From Acanthaster planci (Eukaryota > Echinodermata > Asteroidea > Valvatida > Acanthasteridae), in NCBI RefSeq assembly GCF_001949145.1, contig NW_019091592.1:302595-366594 (forward strand): a DNA stretch of 64,000 bases, read 5' to 3'. Made by a program: the position numbers and the translations under genes. Of this stretch, positions 13,001 to 25,000 are shown piece after piece. The first letter of the stretch is position 1. Each line of letters opens with the position of its first letter. Below the pieces are notes generated by a model. That model worked only from the letters and a program-made list of their open reading frames with translations, was not told the origin of the DNA and did no database searches.

Positions 13001-16000
13001 TCTACTACGCAATATTACTGACTAGAGTAGTCCTGAGCTTCGGCTGAGGATTACTATGGGAACGAAAGAGAAATCATACCTTTTTTTTCATCTTCATTTT
13101 ATAACAAATATACACGAGTCCAAATATCAAATAATATTTCAGAATTTTTTTCAATATGAACGCAAATCACGTAACATGACTTTAAAGCTGCAGTTTTTCT
13201 ACATAGGTTTTGTGCACGTGCAAGTCGTATACAAAACCTACGGAGAAAGACTTTGTCTTTTTCACTTTGCACTTTTATCGATCTTATCAATGGTTTGCCT
13301 GAGGATTACTGTGAGAATTTCATTCACTTTGCACTTTTATCGATCTTATCAGTGGTTTGCCTGAGGATTACTCTGAGAATTTCATTCACTTTGCACTTTT
13401 ATCGATCTTATCTGTGGTTTGCCTGAGGATTACTCTGAGAATTTCAGACAAAGCAGCAGAAACTTTCCCTTACAAAATGATAAAGCTGAAAAAATGAAAA
13501 ACTCTGAAACAGCTCTATGTTTGTCCACAAACACGTCTCGTTTTGTTTATTTGTGTTAAATCCTCTTGACATTATTAACCAGGAGCTATTTTCCACCTGT
13601 ACAGTGTGCCCAACCCTATCATAAAATTTTTTGTTGTCTTTGCTACATGCACATGTAGGATGCAAATGAATGTTGGGTGCAGTTGGTACGGTTGTTACAA
13701 CAGCAGTTGACTGTGAGTGTTGCTGGAGAGAATCAACAAGCAGAAGGTGCCTCAGCATCACAGAAAGGATTCATTGACCAGTACTTGGGTGGAAGGTTTG
13801 ATTGCAGGTATAATCTAGGGCCTCACTTCACAAAAATGATAGATCTATCAAAGTCATGTAAAATTATTAGGTTCACATCGCCATCTAACCAAAGTTTCAT
13901 GCCTGCCTGATTTCTGTGAAGTTTTTTCTTCTCCCAACAAAATTTGTTTTCAAGACAACTTTCTCACCAAATCAACAAGTAAAGTTACATTGACTTTGGC
14001 ACACACGCGAAGACCATACATTTCAGAATAAATCTGTTTCACGTACTCAGCTCAGTGTAAAAGAAACACCGAATGCAGATGACTTGGCTACAAGAACAAG
14101 TAATCTGGCTAGCAATGTCACGGTCACTACACGTGCGTTGCAGAAGTTGACGCAACATGTAAGGCGTGGCAAAGTCTATTTTCCAGACTCAATTATTCAC
14201 ATTCCTGTGATTTTCTGTATGCTGGGTTCGTCAGAATTTTTGGGTCCAGGAACCAGACTACCAAAGCCTAAGTAAATTGCAGGACCATTCTGGAGTACCT
14301 CAATGTAATTTGCGTACGTGATTGGTTAAGTACGCGCACAGACGGCGAATGGGTCGTATGAGTTAATGGTCCCACGTTCGGCCTTCTCTTTGTCAGAACC
14401 ATATCGAATATCGGGTCATTGGGGTCGATATTTTTGTACCTTATTTCAACGGCCGTGGTAAGTTAACTTAAAGGATTCTTTTATCGAGTACTGTTAATCG
14501 AGTACGAGTACTTTGATACTCGAGTACAGTTTTTGGATGTCGAGTTCCGAGTATTTTGTAGCCCGAGTACAAGAACTGTAGTTCGAGTACAAGTACTTGG
14601 ATGTCTGAGTACAAGTACGAGTACGAGTACTCTGAAAACGGTACTCGAGTAGTACTCGAATACGAATACTACAAAACTGCTTAGGAGTCATCTCAAATCT
14701 GGTCTGAGACACTTAGTGGACTTTGAGTGTCTCCCGTAATCCAGAATTTCTTTAGAAGAATCTGTGCATTTGTTCAGGACAAGCTGAGGAGGAATTTTCT
14801 TTACCAGGTCACTGTTAATGAATTTTTACATACCAGAGGGCTTTTAATAGGTGGTCAACATGTCATACCCTTTTCCCACTACAAACTGTTTAACCCAGAG
14901 ATTTGCTGCCCCAGGTTAAGCTTTTCATAACCAGGGTTCGTTAACCCTGGGTTTCATTCCTTTTACTTTCATTAACCTGGAGTTTTGGTAAACCCTGGGT
15001 TAAACTTGCCTTGAGTTGATGCGGTGCCATTTCCCAGTTCTAGCCAACACTCACAGGGCCCAACATTTTGGACCAGAAATTGAGCTCGTAAGCTAGTCCC
15101 ACAGTGCTTGGCCTTTTGTGCGCGTGAAATTAACTATGCATGCACTGTCAAAATAATCTACAAAAGTGTTCAACAAAGTAGCGTGGACAATTGTCAACAT
15201 GTTGTGTACCGGCTCTGGCACTGCACATTGCAGTTTTCCAATACTAACTGTTGTTGCAGCTTTAGTGCTCTTTATTTCCAAACTAAATTCCTGATTGTTG
15301 GAGTTGAGTGTTCAAAGCACTTCAATTTTAGCTCTTTTGTACCTCGTTTGATCTTACAATGACACAGCCAAAATGCGGGTACGTACATGTACATGTATGT
15401 GTAATGATTATTAAATAATGATAGGCCTACATCCCCGTATGTACGCAAATGTTGCAACAACATTTTGCGCCATAACTTTAACCTTTGACCACAAAGTACA
15501 CAATGCCTCATTGTGCCTTAACCCCGAGATTGCTTGTGGAACACTTAACCCTGCTTGGTTTCCCACTTCAGTGCTAACCTGGGATTTGGCTGTGAACTCC
15601 GAGATTGCGTTCCTCAACCCTGGTCACTGGTAGGCTTAATGAAGCCCAGTGTAACGGCCAAATGTTTTCTCTTAATATGAGCAGAAAAAGAGTAATGGAA
15701 TGCTTGCGCTACCTCAAGGTATCTTAGGGTTAAGGTTTGCCATTACCCTTGAGATAACCCTGAGATTTTGTAGTGGGAAAGGAGTAAATGGATTAGTCGA
15801 TGGCTATTTAGGAAGTAATCAGGAACGAGTAAGTCTTTAGTTGTTATCAAAATCGCTGTGCCGCCAGGCTAGATTGGATTAGTTGTAGAATCCAAGCAGT
15901 TTGAAAGGAATGTTGCTGGCTGAATTTTTGTGAAAAAGAAAGGCAAGATAAAGTTCTGATACTCACAAATGACACAGCTCATGCCCATGGAGGAAATGTA

Positions 16001-19000
16001 GCCCGGTCATTGTGCTGGCAGTTGAAATCCACTGAGTAGAGCACAGGAAGCAATGTGTAGGTTGCATCACTTTCAACAAGCCGAGTTGGTGTTGGCTTGT
16101 AAACATTGATGATATGGAGGCCTTGCACCGTAAACAGGTGCCACTGGAGATCAGCATCCTCATCAGATGTGGTTTGTCACAGTACAATTTTTTTTGTAGA
16201 AGTTTGTGTAGGTTGCAATACCTTGGTTTTACCTCCTTGCGTGACTTGTGAAAGCATAGTAATAGAAACCTGGAATTTTAGCCCTGCTTTCATAAAGAAG
16301 TTTCTTAGAGTATTATTACAAGCACGTTGTGAGTGGCTGTGTGATTTAGTACATTTCTCTTTGCTGGGGTAAATCCTTCAATATTGAATGACAAGATTCC
16401 TGGGATATTAATGGCTTCCTGAGACATTAAGAACATGCTGATCAATCATGACTCTATGTTTATCTTGGAGACACTGTCCAGCATTGGCCTGAACATGCTG
16501 ACGGTAGAATGCTTGTTAATGCCAGACATGAAGACTAGATATTGCGAGTCTTCTGTGTATGGGATGAAGTTAACTCTGTGTACAGGAAGTTTATTGGAAG
16601 CATTCTTGGAGAGAGAAAAAAAAACAAAGCCAAAAGCAAAAGAAGTCATTCAGCTTTTAAAAAAGTAGGTACATGTATATGTAATTTGGCTTTGCCCAAT
16701 CACCTAAGAATCACACATTCATAATTCCATTTCCAATTTGCAATACTGTGCAATTTTATTCCCTTGTTGATATTAGTCTGAAATGTGTGGAAGCTCCAGA
16801 GGAAGAGGAATCAAAGTCTACCGAGCAGTTTATGCAGTTGAGCTGCTTCATCTCTCAGGATGTCAAGTACCTTCACACAGGACTAAAAAATGTAAGAAAC
16901 AGATGAAGGTATCATAAATTTTAAATCCCTATGAAAGCCAAGATTGATTTAAACATTTAGTGAATATTTTATTCCACATTCAGTTTTATCTACATGTAGG
17001 TGACTAAATCTCCAATGAGGCTGATACTTAGTGCATGTAGAACATATAGTATAAAGCTGATGCCTAAATCTAACAGCCCTCAGTCCTCCAATATTAATAT
17101 AATTTCACACACCATGGGGATTAGGATTTATGTGACACTGGGATGGTATTTGTATGTTTATGTTATTAAGTACATGTATATGAATTTTGGAAATTCCATT
17201 TAGTCATTCTATTCCGAATAATGCAAAATTTCGATCTTTTAACTTCCTGATTGTTTATTCATATTTGTACAGTATTCATTGCGAAGTAATCCTATCATAC
17301 AAGGTTCTTGTATATCCCCTTAGAAAATTACAGTACAGAGGTGTGAAAATGTGTTTTACAAAAAATCAATCCAATTTTAAGGACCTGGACTATCACATTT
17401 TTTTTGTTTACAATGTGACAAATTTTCGCAACACGTGTCCAAAGGCATCAAATATTGGTCTGAATTGGGTGTCGTTGAAATATGTTTTGTCTTGTTGCTG
17501 TGTTCGTACTTCTATTGAGAAACCATCAGAATACGAGTCCTGTTTATACCAAAATGAAGGACTCATTGGACACTACTCTAAAGCTGACAGGTAAAATTCA
17601 TTGACTCCTGAATATTTCAGCCAGGTCTGCAGCCCAGGAAAAAGAGCCCAGATTGTGCGGTGTTATGTAAGATTCTTTTGTTCCCGAAACCGGCACAGTG
17701 CACTGCTCACCTCTTTTCAGTAGGGGCCAGATTAGCGTGCAGCAGTGCTGTGTGGCTCATCACTGCGGTGGTGGAGCGCTTTTTTCCCCCGGTGGTAATG
17801 TGCTCACTCTAAGTGCCTCAAACCGTGGTATACTGTTTCAAAACAAGGCTGGATTATCTCTACTATTGAGAGCGAAAAAATGTCGGTAATGCCCAGCAGC
17901 TCGGTCTTTTGTGTTGAGGATGGTCTTTTGGGCCCAACTCTTTTGTCCCAGTTCCAGGCTCCCCAGCTCTGCATATAAAGCCTACGTACCCGAAAACGGG
18001 TCGCCCAGCAGGTAGTGGTTAACCTTCACACCAATTTCCAGCTTTCCATAAACAAGTAATTCATGAAAGCCAAAAATTAGCAAAGCACCCAAACTTGCAG
18101 AGGCTATAACAAGAAAACTGTTCACGATATATCAAAGTGAAATTTTTCTCTCCTTTGTTTGGTTTGTAAAGGTATTGTTAAGGACTTTTTTCTGGCAAAT
18201 CTGAAATCTCAATTTGTTTTCTATGTACATGTATATATATCAACCTTAGAAAGTTTTTCAAAAAAGGGAAAAATATCAGCACCTTCAGCGGCTTTTTTCT
18301 GTTCTCAATTTCAACTGTAACGTACATTCCAATCAAAGCTTGAATGTTTAATCAAGGGTTTTTTAATACAACAGCGAAATCAATGTCCTGTATGAAACCA
18401 CACAGACATATCAACACACACAGCCAGCTGTGCTGGAGTCAGGGCATGTGTGCACTGTTCAGGAACCTTCATGAGATTCAGCCCAAGATTTTGATACCTT
18501 CGGTACAAATTGCAGTAAAATGAGGTTAGGTCTGCTCAGTTGATGGAAATCAGCACTCAAAAGAGTTTCACCTGAATACTCTGGTTATGAAAAAACATTG
18601 CCAATGTAAGAAAAATGTTGTCATTTTCTTTTAAATATTATCATATTGTCATATTGATTAATACTAATCAAGATTTCAAAAAGATTACTTTAATTGGCCT
18701 GTTCCACAGAGACTCACAGAGAATATTGAAAAATTTTCGCCATCCTTGGAGAGAAATGCACAGTACATCAAAGAGGTAAGTAAAGTCCTATATTAAAACA
18801 ATAACTAGCAACTGTTTGTGAAAAAAAAAATTAGTTTTAGTTTTTTACAGCTGCTGGATCCTGTGCCACTTAGGATATTATAAAGAAAAGCAATCCTCAC
18901 ACAATACTGCGGCGTTTGCAGTCCACCTTTATTAATGATCAACTACATGTACATGTATGTACATGCACATTCATGTATATTTATGACCTGCCATGGCATA

Positions 19001-22000
19001 TTGAGGAGTGATCCCCATTTATAACTTTTATAGATATGCATAAGAGAATAAAGAGAAAGGAATTGTCTTTCCAGTGATACCAAATTTATACTTGTAGGCA
19101 ACTCCGCTCCAAAAATATGACGCGAAAAAGACGACGGGAAACATCGCTGTGGTCAAAACAGTAGTAGGAATTTGACAGTTCTGGCACAGCCCCCGTTTCC
19201 ACTCTGCTTCCACGCTCCACCGCCCACAGCGCCGGGGCTTCCCCATTTCACCCACCTTGACCTTTGACCCCGGCGCTCCCACCACTTGCACAGACCCAAA
19301 CCGCTCGCGCTCAAACAACCTCGGCCTTTTACTCCGGTGTAAACAACTCGTGACTCTCAAACAAAGAAAAGGGAAATCCCCTCTTTTTCCCACCTGCTAC
19401 AAGTCTCGACTTGCCTGGCCTGAACTCGTGACTCCTGCTTCCCCGGAAAAATTCTCTCTGCACTGAAGCTTTGAGAAAAATGAGATTTTTTTTAAAACCT
19501 TATATAAAATTAGAGATGAAAAAAACAAGCGAGAAAAAAACAAACAACGTCAATTGTCACTTTTGCAAAAACGTCTGTTAACGTAATAGATGGCAGCGAT
19601 TCTTACAACTGTTCAAATTGTCGCTGTATCCATTCGTGTCAGGACTGCAAGCATTGTACACATTGCGCTGGATGTGCCAATTGTTTTTAATGTGAATCTT
19701 GCCAGAAATGCGAAAGTTGTTGGGACTGTGAATTTTGTGAAAAATTGGCATTGGTTTGTTGTTGCACTTATTGCATCAATTGCACGGACTTGAGACATAA
19801 TGAGTTCTTAAAATGTATAAATGACGATTATAAAAAGACTGAAATTAATTCCACATAATGACCCCGTACCCGAAATAGAAAATGAGTTGAGAAAAATAGG
19901 CCTAATGATTGACGAAACAGAAGAAGTATATTAAAACGAAGAACCTGAAGACGAAGAATCTGAAGAAGACTATGAACCTGAAACCGAAGAACCTGAAACC
20001 GAAGAACCTGAAACCGAAGAACCTTAAACTGAAGAAATAGTTTTTCGATCTAGCTCGCACGCCAGCCTACCTCCAGGTTATCTTGAATATGCGTTGGCCC
20101 TTGAGGAAGAAAGTAGAAATTTTAGATGCCAACAATTACAAAGCATGATTAGAAACCCCTTATTTAACCACCTTAAATAAATAGACTATTAATAAAAACA
20201 ATGACAGATCAAGAAATTTACCACCTAACTGGAATAAAAGTTACTTGGCCACAGCAGTCATCAGAAGAACCCACTTGCCCATATGACAACATAATAACAA
20301 GAGAATTTAAACTTGCATGCTGGGATTGCGGACTAATAATAGCTCAGATTTATTCAGACTAAGTGAAAAATGTAGGCGGTAAACATAACCAGCATTTTGT
20401 TTGTAAAAAACCAAAGCGAAAGTCGAGTAAAATTTTAAAAGAATTAAACGTTCAATTGACGCATGATCAAGCAGGTGCCATAGAATATAAATTAAACTGA
20501 GTTTTAGCAGGCAAGATCTCTAGAGGCAAACCGCTGAAGGCCTTAATTGCCGTCTTATACCAAAATGTAACCGGGGAAGCTGAATCAACCATTAAAGACT
20601 TATTTCAAGTATTGGATAAGCACTTGGCCAACGCCCTCGATAAATTTAAACTTGCTCAACAAAACTTTGAAAAACCTGTTTATATTTAAAATGTTTATAA
20701 TAAAATGAAGACTCACACTTTTCACTTGACCAAAAATCCACAGAGGTTTAGACTCAAAATATCATTCATAACGAAAAAAGTAACACATCTATTCGAGTCA
20801 AAAATATGCAATTGGAAACCAAGTATTTTAATATTACCAAAACTACGGGAATTGAGTGGCAAGAAAGAACGCCTATGACTTTAGGTATAGAAGGAATAAA
20901 AAAACACAGAATTAGTGAAATATTATAAAAATATGTTTTTAACAGATAAAGTTGCTGGTGGAATAAGTTTTGAAACCAGTCGGTTATTTAGTATCTTTGT
21001 TTCTGAAATAGCTACCATGAATGATTTTTAGAAAAACCGTATGAATATTTAGCTATATGGGAACATGCTGTTCGAAGCCATAATATTCAAAAAGCCCATG
21101 CACTTGAGATACTCGGCATTTTAGAGCAGTGCTTTAATGAATATCTTACGGCAGATCAGGTTTTTGGTGGTTTTTGTTCGTATGTTAATTTTGATGACTA
21201 CATAAATTTAGAAGAAACGGTGGACACCACAAGCGAATTTTTAGAAACTTGTCCAATAAACATTCAGAATTTTCTTGCTGCAGAAAATAAAATTGGAGAG
21301 ATTTTTTTATGGAATTGATTCACAGATAAACGATTTCCAAAGTGTTTTGCAAGGAAGAAGGGGTATATTTCACTCAATAGTATCTAAATTGACGGGATTA
21401 TTAGAGGCTTTTAAAGCATTTTTTGACAGATTGGATTTTAATAGCGTTTCATTACGACCGCAATTAAAAGAAAATAAGTTTGGATCCCTGATGGCCATGG
21501 TCCTGAGTATGATAATTATTGGTGGTTTATGGACTATCCTAAAAGTCTTAATTTCAGAGGAAATGTGATGGTTTGATGTTATTTTAAACGCAATTCCTGG
21601 TGTAAGTTTTAAACTTCATGCAGAGTCTAACTTGGTGACTTTAGCCGTTTTAGACCCCAGGCTTGATTTGATTTTAAACAAAGAAGTGGGAAATTTGTTG
21701 AACCTACCCAGAAACGACCTTACACACATGACCATTTATAAAGGTGATCATGATTTAGATCCCGTTAAATATCTATTTATCCATTGTAAGCAGTTAAACA
21801 CCGAACACCAATTTTTATAACAGGCAATCCTCAGACTTATTTGGCGTTGTAGATGCGAATTCTCGCGATTTGGTTAGTACAGATAAAACACCCAAAAAAT
21901 TGATAGATTGACGAATTAACTCTCTCTTTAAAAAACATTAAAGGCCAATTGTTAAGTGATAAAGGTGACAGGGTTTACTTGAGTTAGAAATATTTTAAAA

Positions 22001-25000
22001 ATTGTTTATATACATTTTTTAAAAATGCATATATAATAAAAAGATGACGACTAACGTATATCCAGATTTGTCAAAATACCCACATTCAGCTAAACAACCA
22101 GATTTAAGTTTAAACTCGGTCGTACAAGCAGAAACTAAAGTCTACAGGCTCAGAAAGATCGAAGAAGTCAAATCTCACATCCAAAGAGAACGTGACGCGC
22201 GCGAAACTAGCTACAAAAAGATGAAACAGAACTCACTGCACTCAATTACGTGGAATACGGCGTAGAAGCGATAGGCGTAACTTTGGCATCTATTCTATAG
22301 GAATTCCCGCTATTTTAGGAGTCATTACCGGCCCCTTAGGATTAGTAATGGAAGGTCTCGCGATTGGAGCATTCGGGGCTTACGCAATGTTAAAATACAC
22401 CAGTCGGCGACTGGTCCCTAAAACCAAAAAACACGACCAAATCTGCATGCTGGTAGATGCTAAATTAAACACTATCGAGGAATACGTCTCGCACGCGATT
22501 GAAGTCGGTGACATTTCGCAAGAAAAATTTGTACTAATTTTATCCAAGCTGAAAAAGTTTAATGAAATGAAAGAAAAGATCAGATCAAACACAAGCACTA
22601 AACTGCAAGAAAGTTAATCGACAAGCAAAAAAGAATTTGAATGTCAAGTAAACGAGAGAGCAGAAACTCTAGCCAACGAACAAGCGGCCATTTAAAAAAA
22701 AAATCTCATCAAAAAACTTGGCGAGTGAGTTTTACAAAGTCGGTCTGTTACCAAGAACAGCCCGAAGATAAAACGCCTGCTTATCAAGAAGTAAAAGTGC
22801 AACCAGGGGCCCCTCCTTTTAAAGCACAGCGCAACAAATAAAACCCCTTTATTGTAAAGATGGGAATCAATTTTAGTAACCTGTTCATATTAGTAAACAA
22901 AGGTAATTCATTTTGGGCCAAATTTGCTGACATTACAAATGCTTATAAAATGCCAAAGGTCACCCAGCAAGAAGTGGTAGATCATAGGAATGCAGACCTG
23001 ATGTCATTTATCAAAATCAGGTCAATTTTGCAGTGTATTGTGCAATGACTGCATGTGGAATAGATTTTGGACGGATTGTCAATTCCAGTCAATACGTGTC
23101 TACTTTAATGAATTTCCACGTGTATTATACGGTAAGAAAGATCTTTGCCGAGTATAAGTTTCCATTACCTATCGCCAATATATTTGATCCTTGTAATAAT
23201 TATTCCGATAACAATGCGTTTCATGCCACTTGCCTCGACTTTAATGTGGATCCAAAGAGGTCGTTCAGACAAACCCGCAATCCTTATACAAATGGCCTCG
23301 GCACCGCTTATTATTACCACATTGCAAGTTTTGCTGATACCAGTGTAAAAAATGGTTGCCCGTTCCGGGGAAAAACTACGACCAAAAAAGACTTATAATG
23401 AATATGGTCGCGAAGGCAAAGTAATGGACCTCTATTGACAACCCATCGGTTTGGGCGTAACGATTAAATATAAAATTGACTGGATCTCACAGGACGATAA
23501 AGTAAAATCTGCATCGCAAGACTTTATTCCGCACAGGGACAAAGATGACAGACGTTGGAATTACAAAGGTAAACGAATCGATTCCAGTTTATGTCTACGC
23601 ATTATTGGGTGCCCAAGCTCAGACAAAGACCAGCGTTTTAGCCCCCAGGCACGGGATTAGATGCACAACGACAATTTGTTAGGATCATAGAATCTCTAAT
23701 AAATTCAGAGCCCGATCTCGGACAATCGATCAACCAATTTCAAGAAATGCTACAATACGCCAAATTTAAATTTGGAACCTGAGGCTGAAGACGATTTTGA
23801 CGATCAAGAAGAAGAAAAAAGAACCAGAACCTTTACCTGCTCGACCAAAGCCCCTGCCTCAGGAAAAGAGACCACTGGACATTCACAACGAAGAAAAACT
23901 GTCTTTAACGTAGGAGCCATTGCCGTAAGTGTATTGCTGTATAAAGTGTTAAGCTAAAGTCGTATGTAGAAAAGTGTTAACTTAGAAACTTAAACGGAAT
24001 AACTAAATGAGTAAAAAACCCCTTCCCAGATTTGAGAAGGGGTTTAATTTTTTTTTTGACCCTACTTTACCCTCTGCACGTAAGTTAAAATCAAAACAAC
24101 TGCACCTACAAACAGAGTCCACAAGTGCTCCGCGACCCAACCGACCGCTTTACTCGCCACGTTGAACAGCCCGCTTAAAATACTGCCGATGATTCCAGGC
24201 AAAGCGCCTGAAGAAGACAAAGCTAGTTTCTTCAACACGTTTGCCAGATTTTGTAATTGACATTTGATCCAATCGGTTACGCCTCCTTTATCCAGAGGTT
24301 TAGGTTCTGGCGCGGGTTCTGGTGTGGGGCTAGGTGTTCCAGCAGCTCTGACAGCTGCTACGATACTACTTACGATGGAACTTACAGCTAGTGAAAAAGC
24401 CGTTAAAATACTTTCAATCCTTATGCCCTGCTCTCTAAACAACGTTTGTATCTTCTCGCATAAAGTTGTGCCATAATTCATGACTTTTTCAATTGGTTCC
24501 TTGATGCAATTAATTTGTGTACGAAGCTGGCTCATGTCTCTGTCGATAACTTCTAACCTGCCCTGTCTTCGACTCGTAAGTCGTTTAACTGCCGTTGAAG
24601 TTCTGTACGTTCTCCAGGCGACTGCACTTCTTCTAACTCGTTTTTGAATTATTGAATCTTTGCATCTAATTGATATAACTTGCCCTAGTTTCCAATTAAT
24701 TCTACTTTATACGTCTGTAACGATTTATCTAAGGTGAGTAGTTCTCTGTAATTTGGTCCTTCTGTTTGAACGTCTACGTCACGATTGATTTCTTCTACAA
24801 TGTCACTGGCTCGATCGGCTTCTTGAGGAAGGGCTTCCGGTGGTGCTTCGGGTTTGAGTTCTGACACTTCTTGGCTAATTCTAATTACTTCAAATTTACT
24901 CTTACCGCTGGCGTAATCTCTAAATCCTAAAACGCGTCTTACAAAAGCGGTGTTAGTTATGGCCCTAATGGTGTTTAATTTAAGAAATTTTGTGCTGTCA

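Larger units (their letters stand above)
6048..13658. other. USP14 intron 5 (7.6 kb)
   Basis: Contains a foldback element near 8275-8507, a minus-strand coding-like exon (8737-9101), an array of a CACGTG/TGACGTCA-rich repeat (11740-12720) and a 62-bp tandem repeat (13261-13446). Elsewhere I see nothing beyond simple AT-rich sequence and ACATGT motifs. Confidence 0.75.
13808..16776. other. USP14 intron 6
   Basis: Holds a degenerate GAGTAC repeat tract (14484-14670) and a non-LTR endonuclease fragment (15979-16167). The 14.9-15.8 kb part is rich in short AACCCTGG/GGTTAACC stretches but shows no clear element borders. Confidence 0.7.

Noticed and set aside
13261-13446. CRISPR-like regular repeats
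   Set aside because: The 62-bp units are head-to-tail with no unique spacers; plain tandem repeat in a eukaryotic intron.
19028-19393. 121-codon minus-strand ORF
   Set aside because: Composition follows the GC-rich block; no domain, no splice or start context, no relation to neighbours.
19590-19793. 67-codon ORF in the virus-like cluster
   Set aside because: It is the wrong frame; the CxxC array is in the next frame over the same bases.
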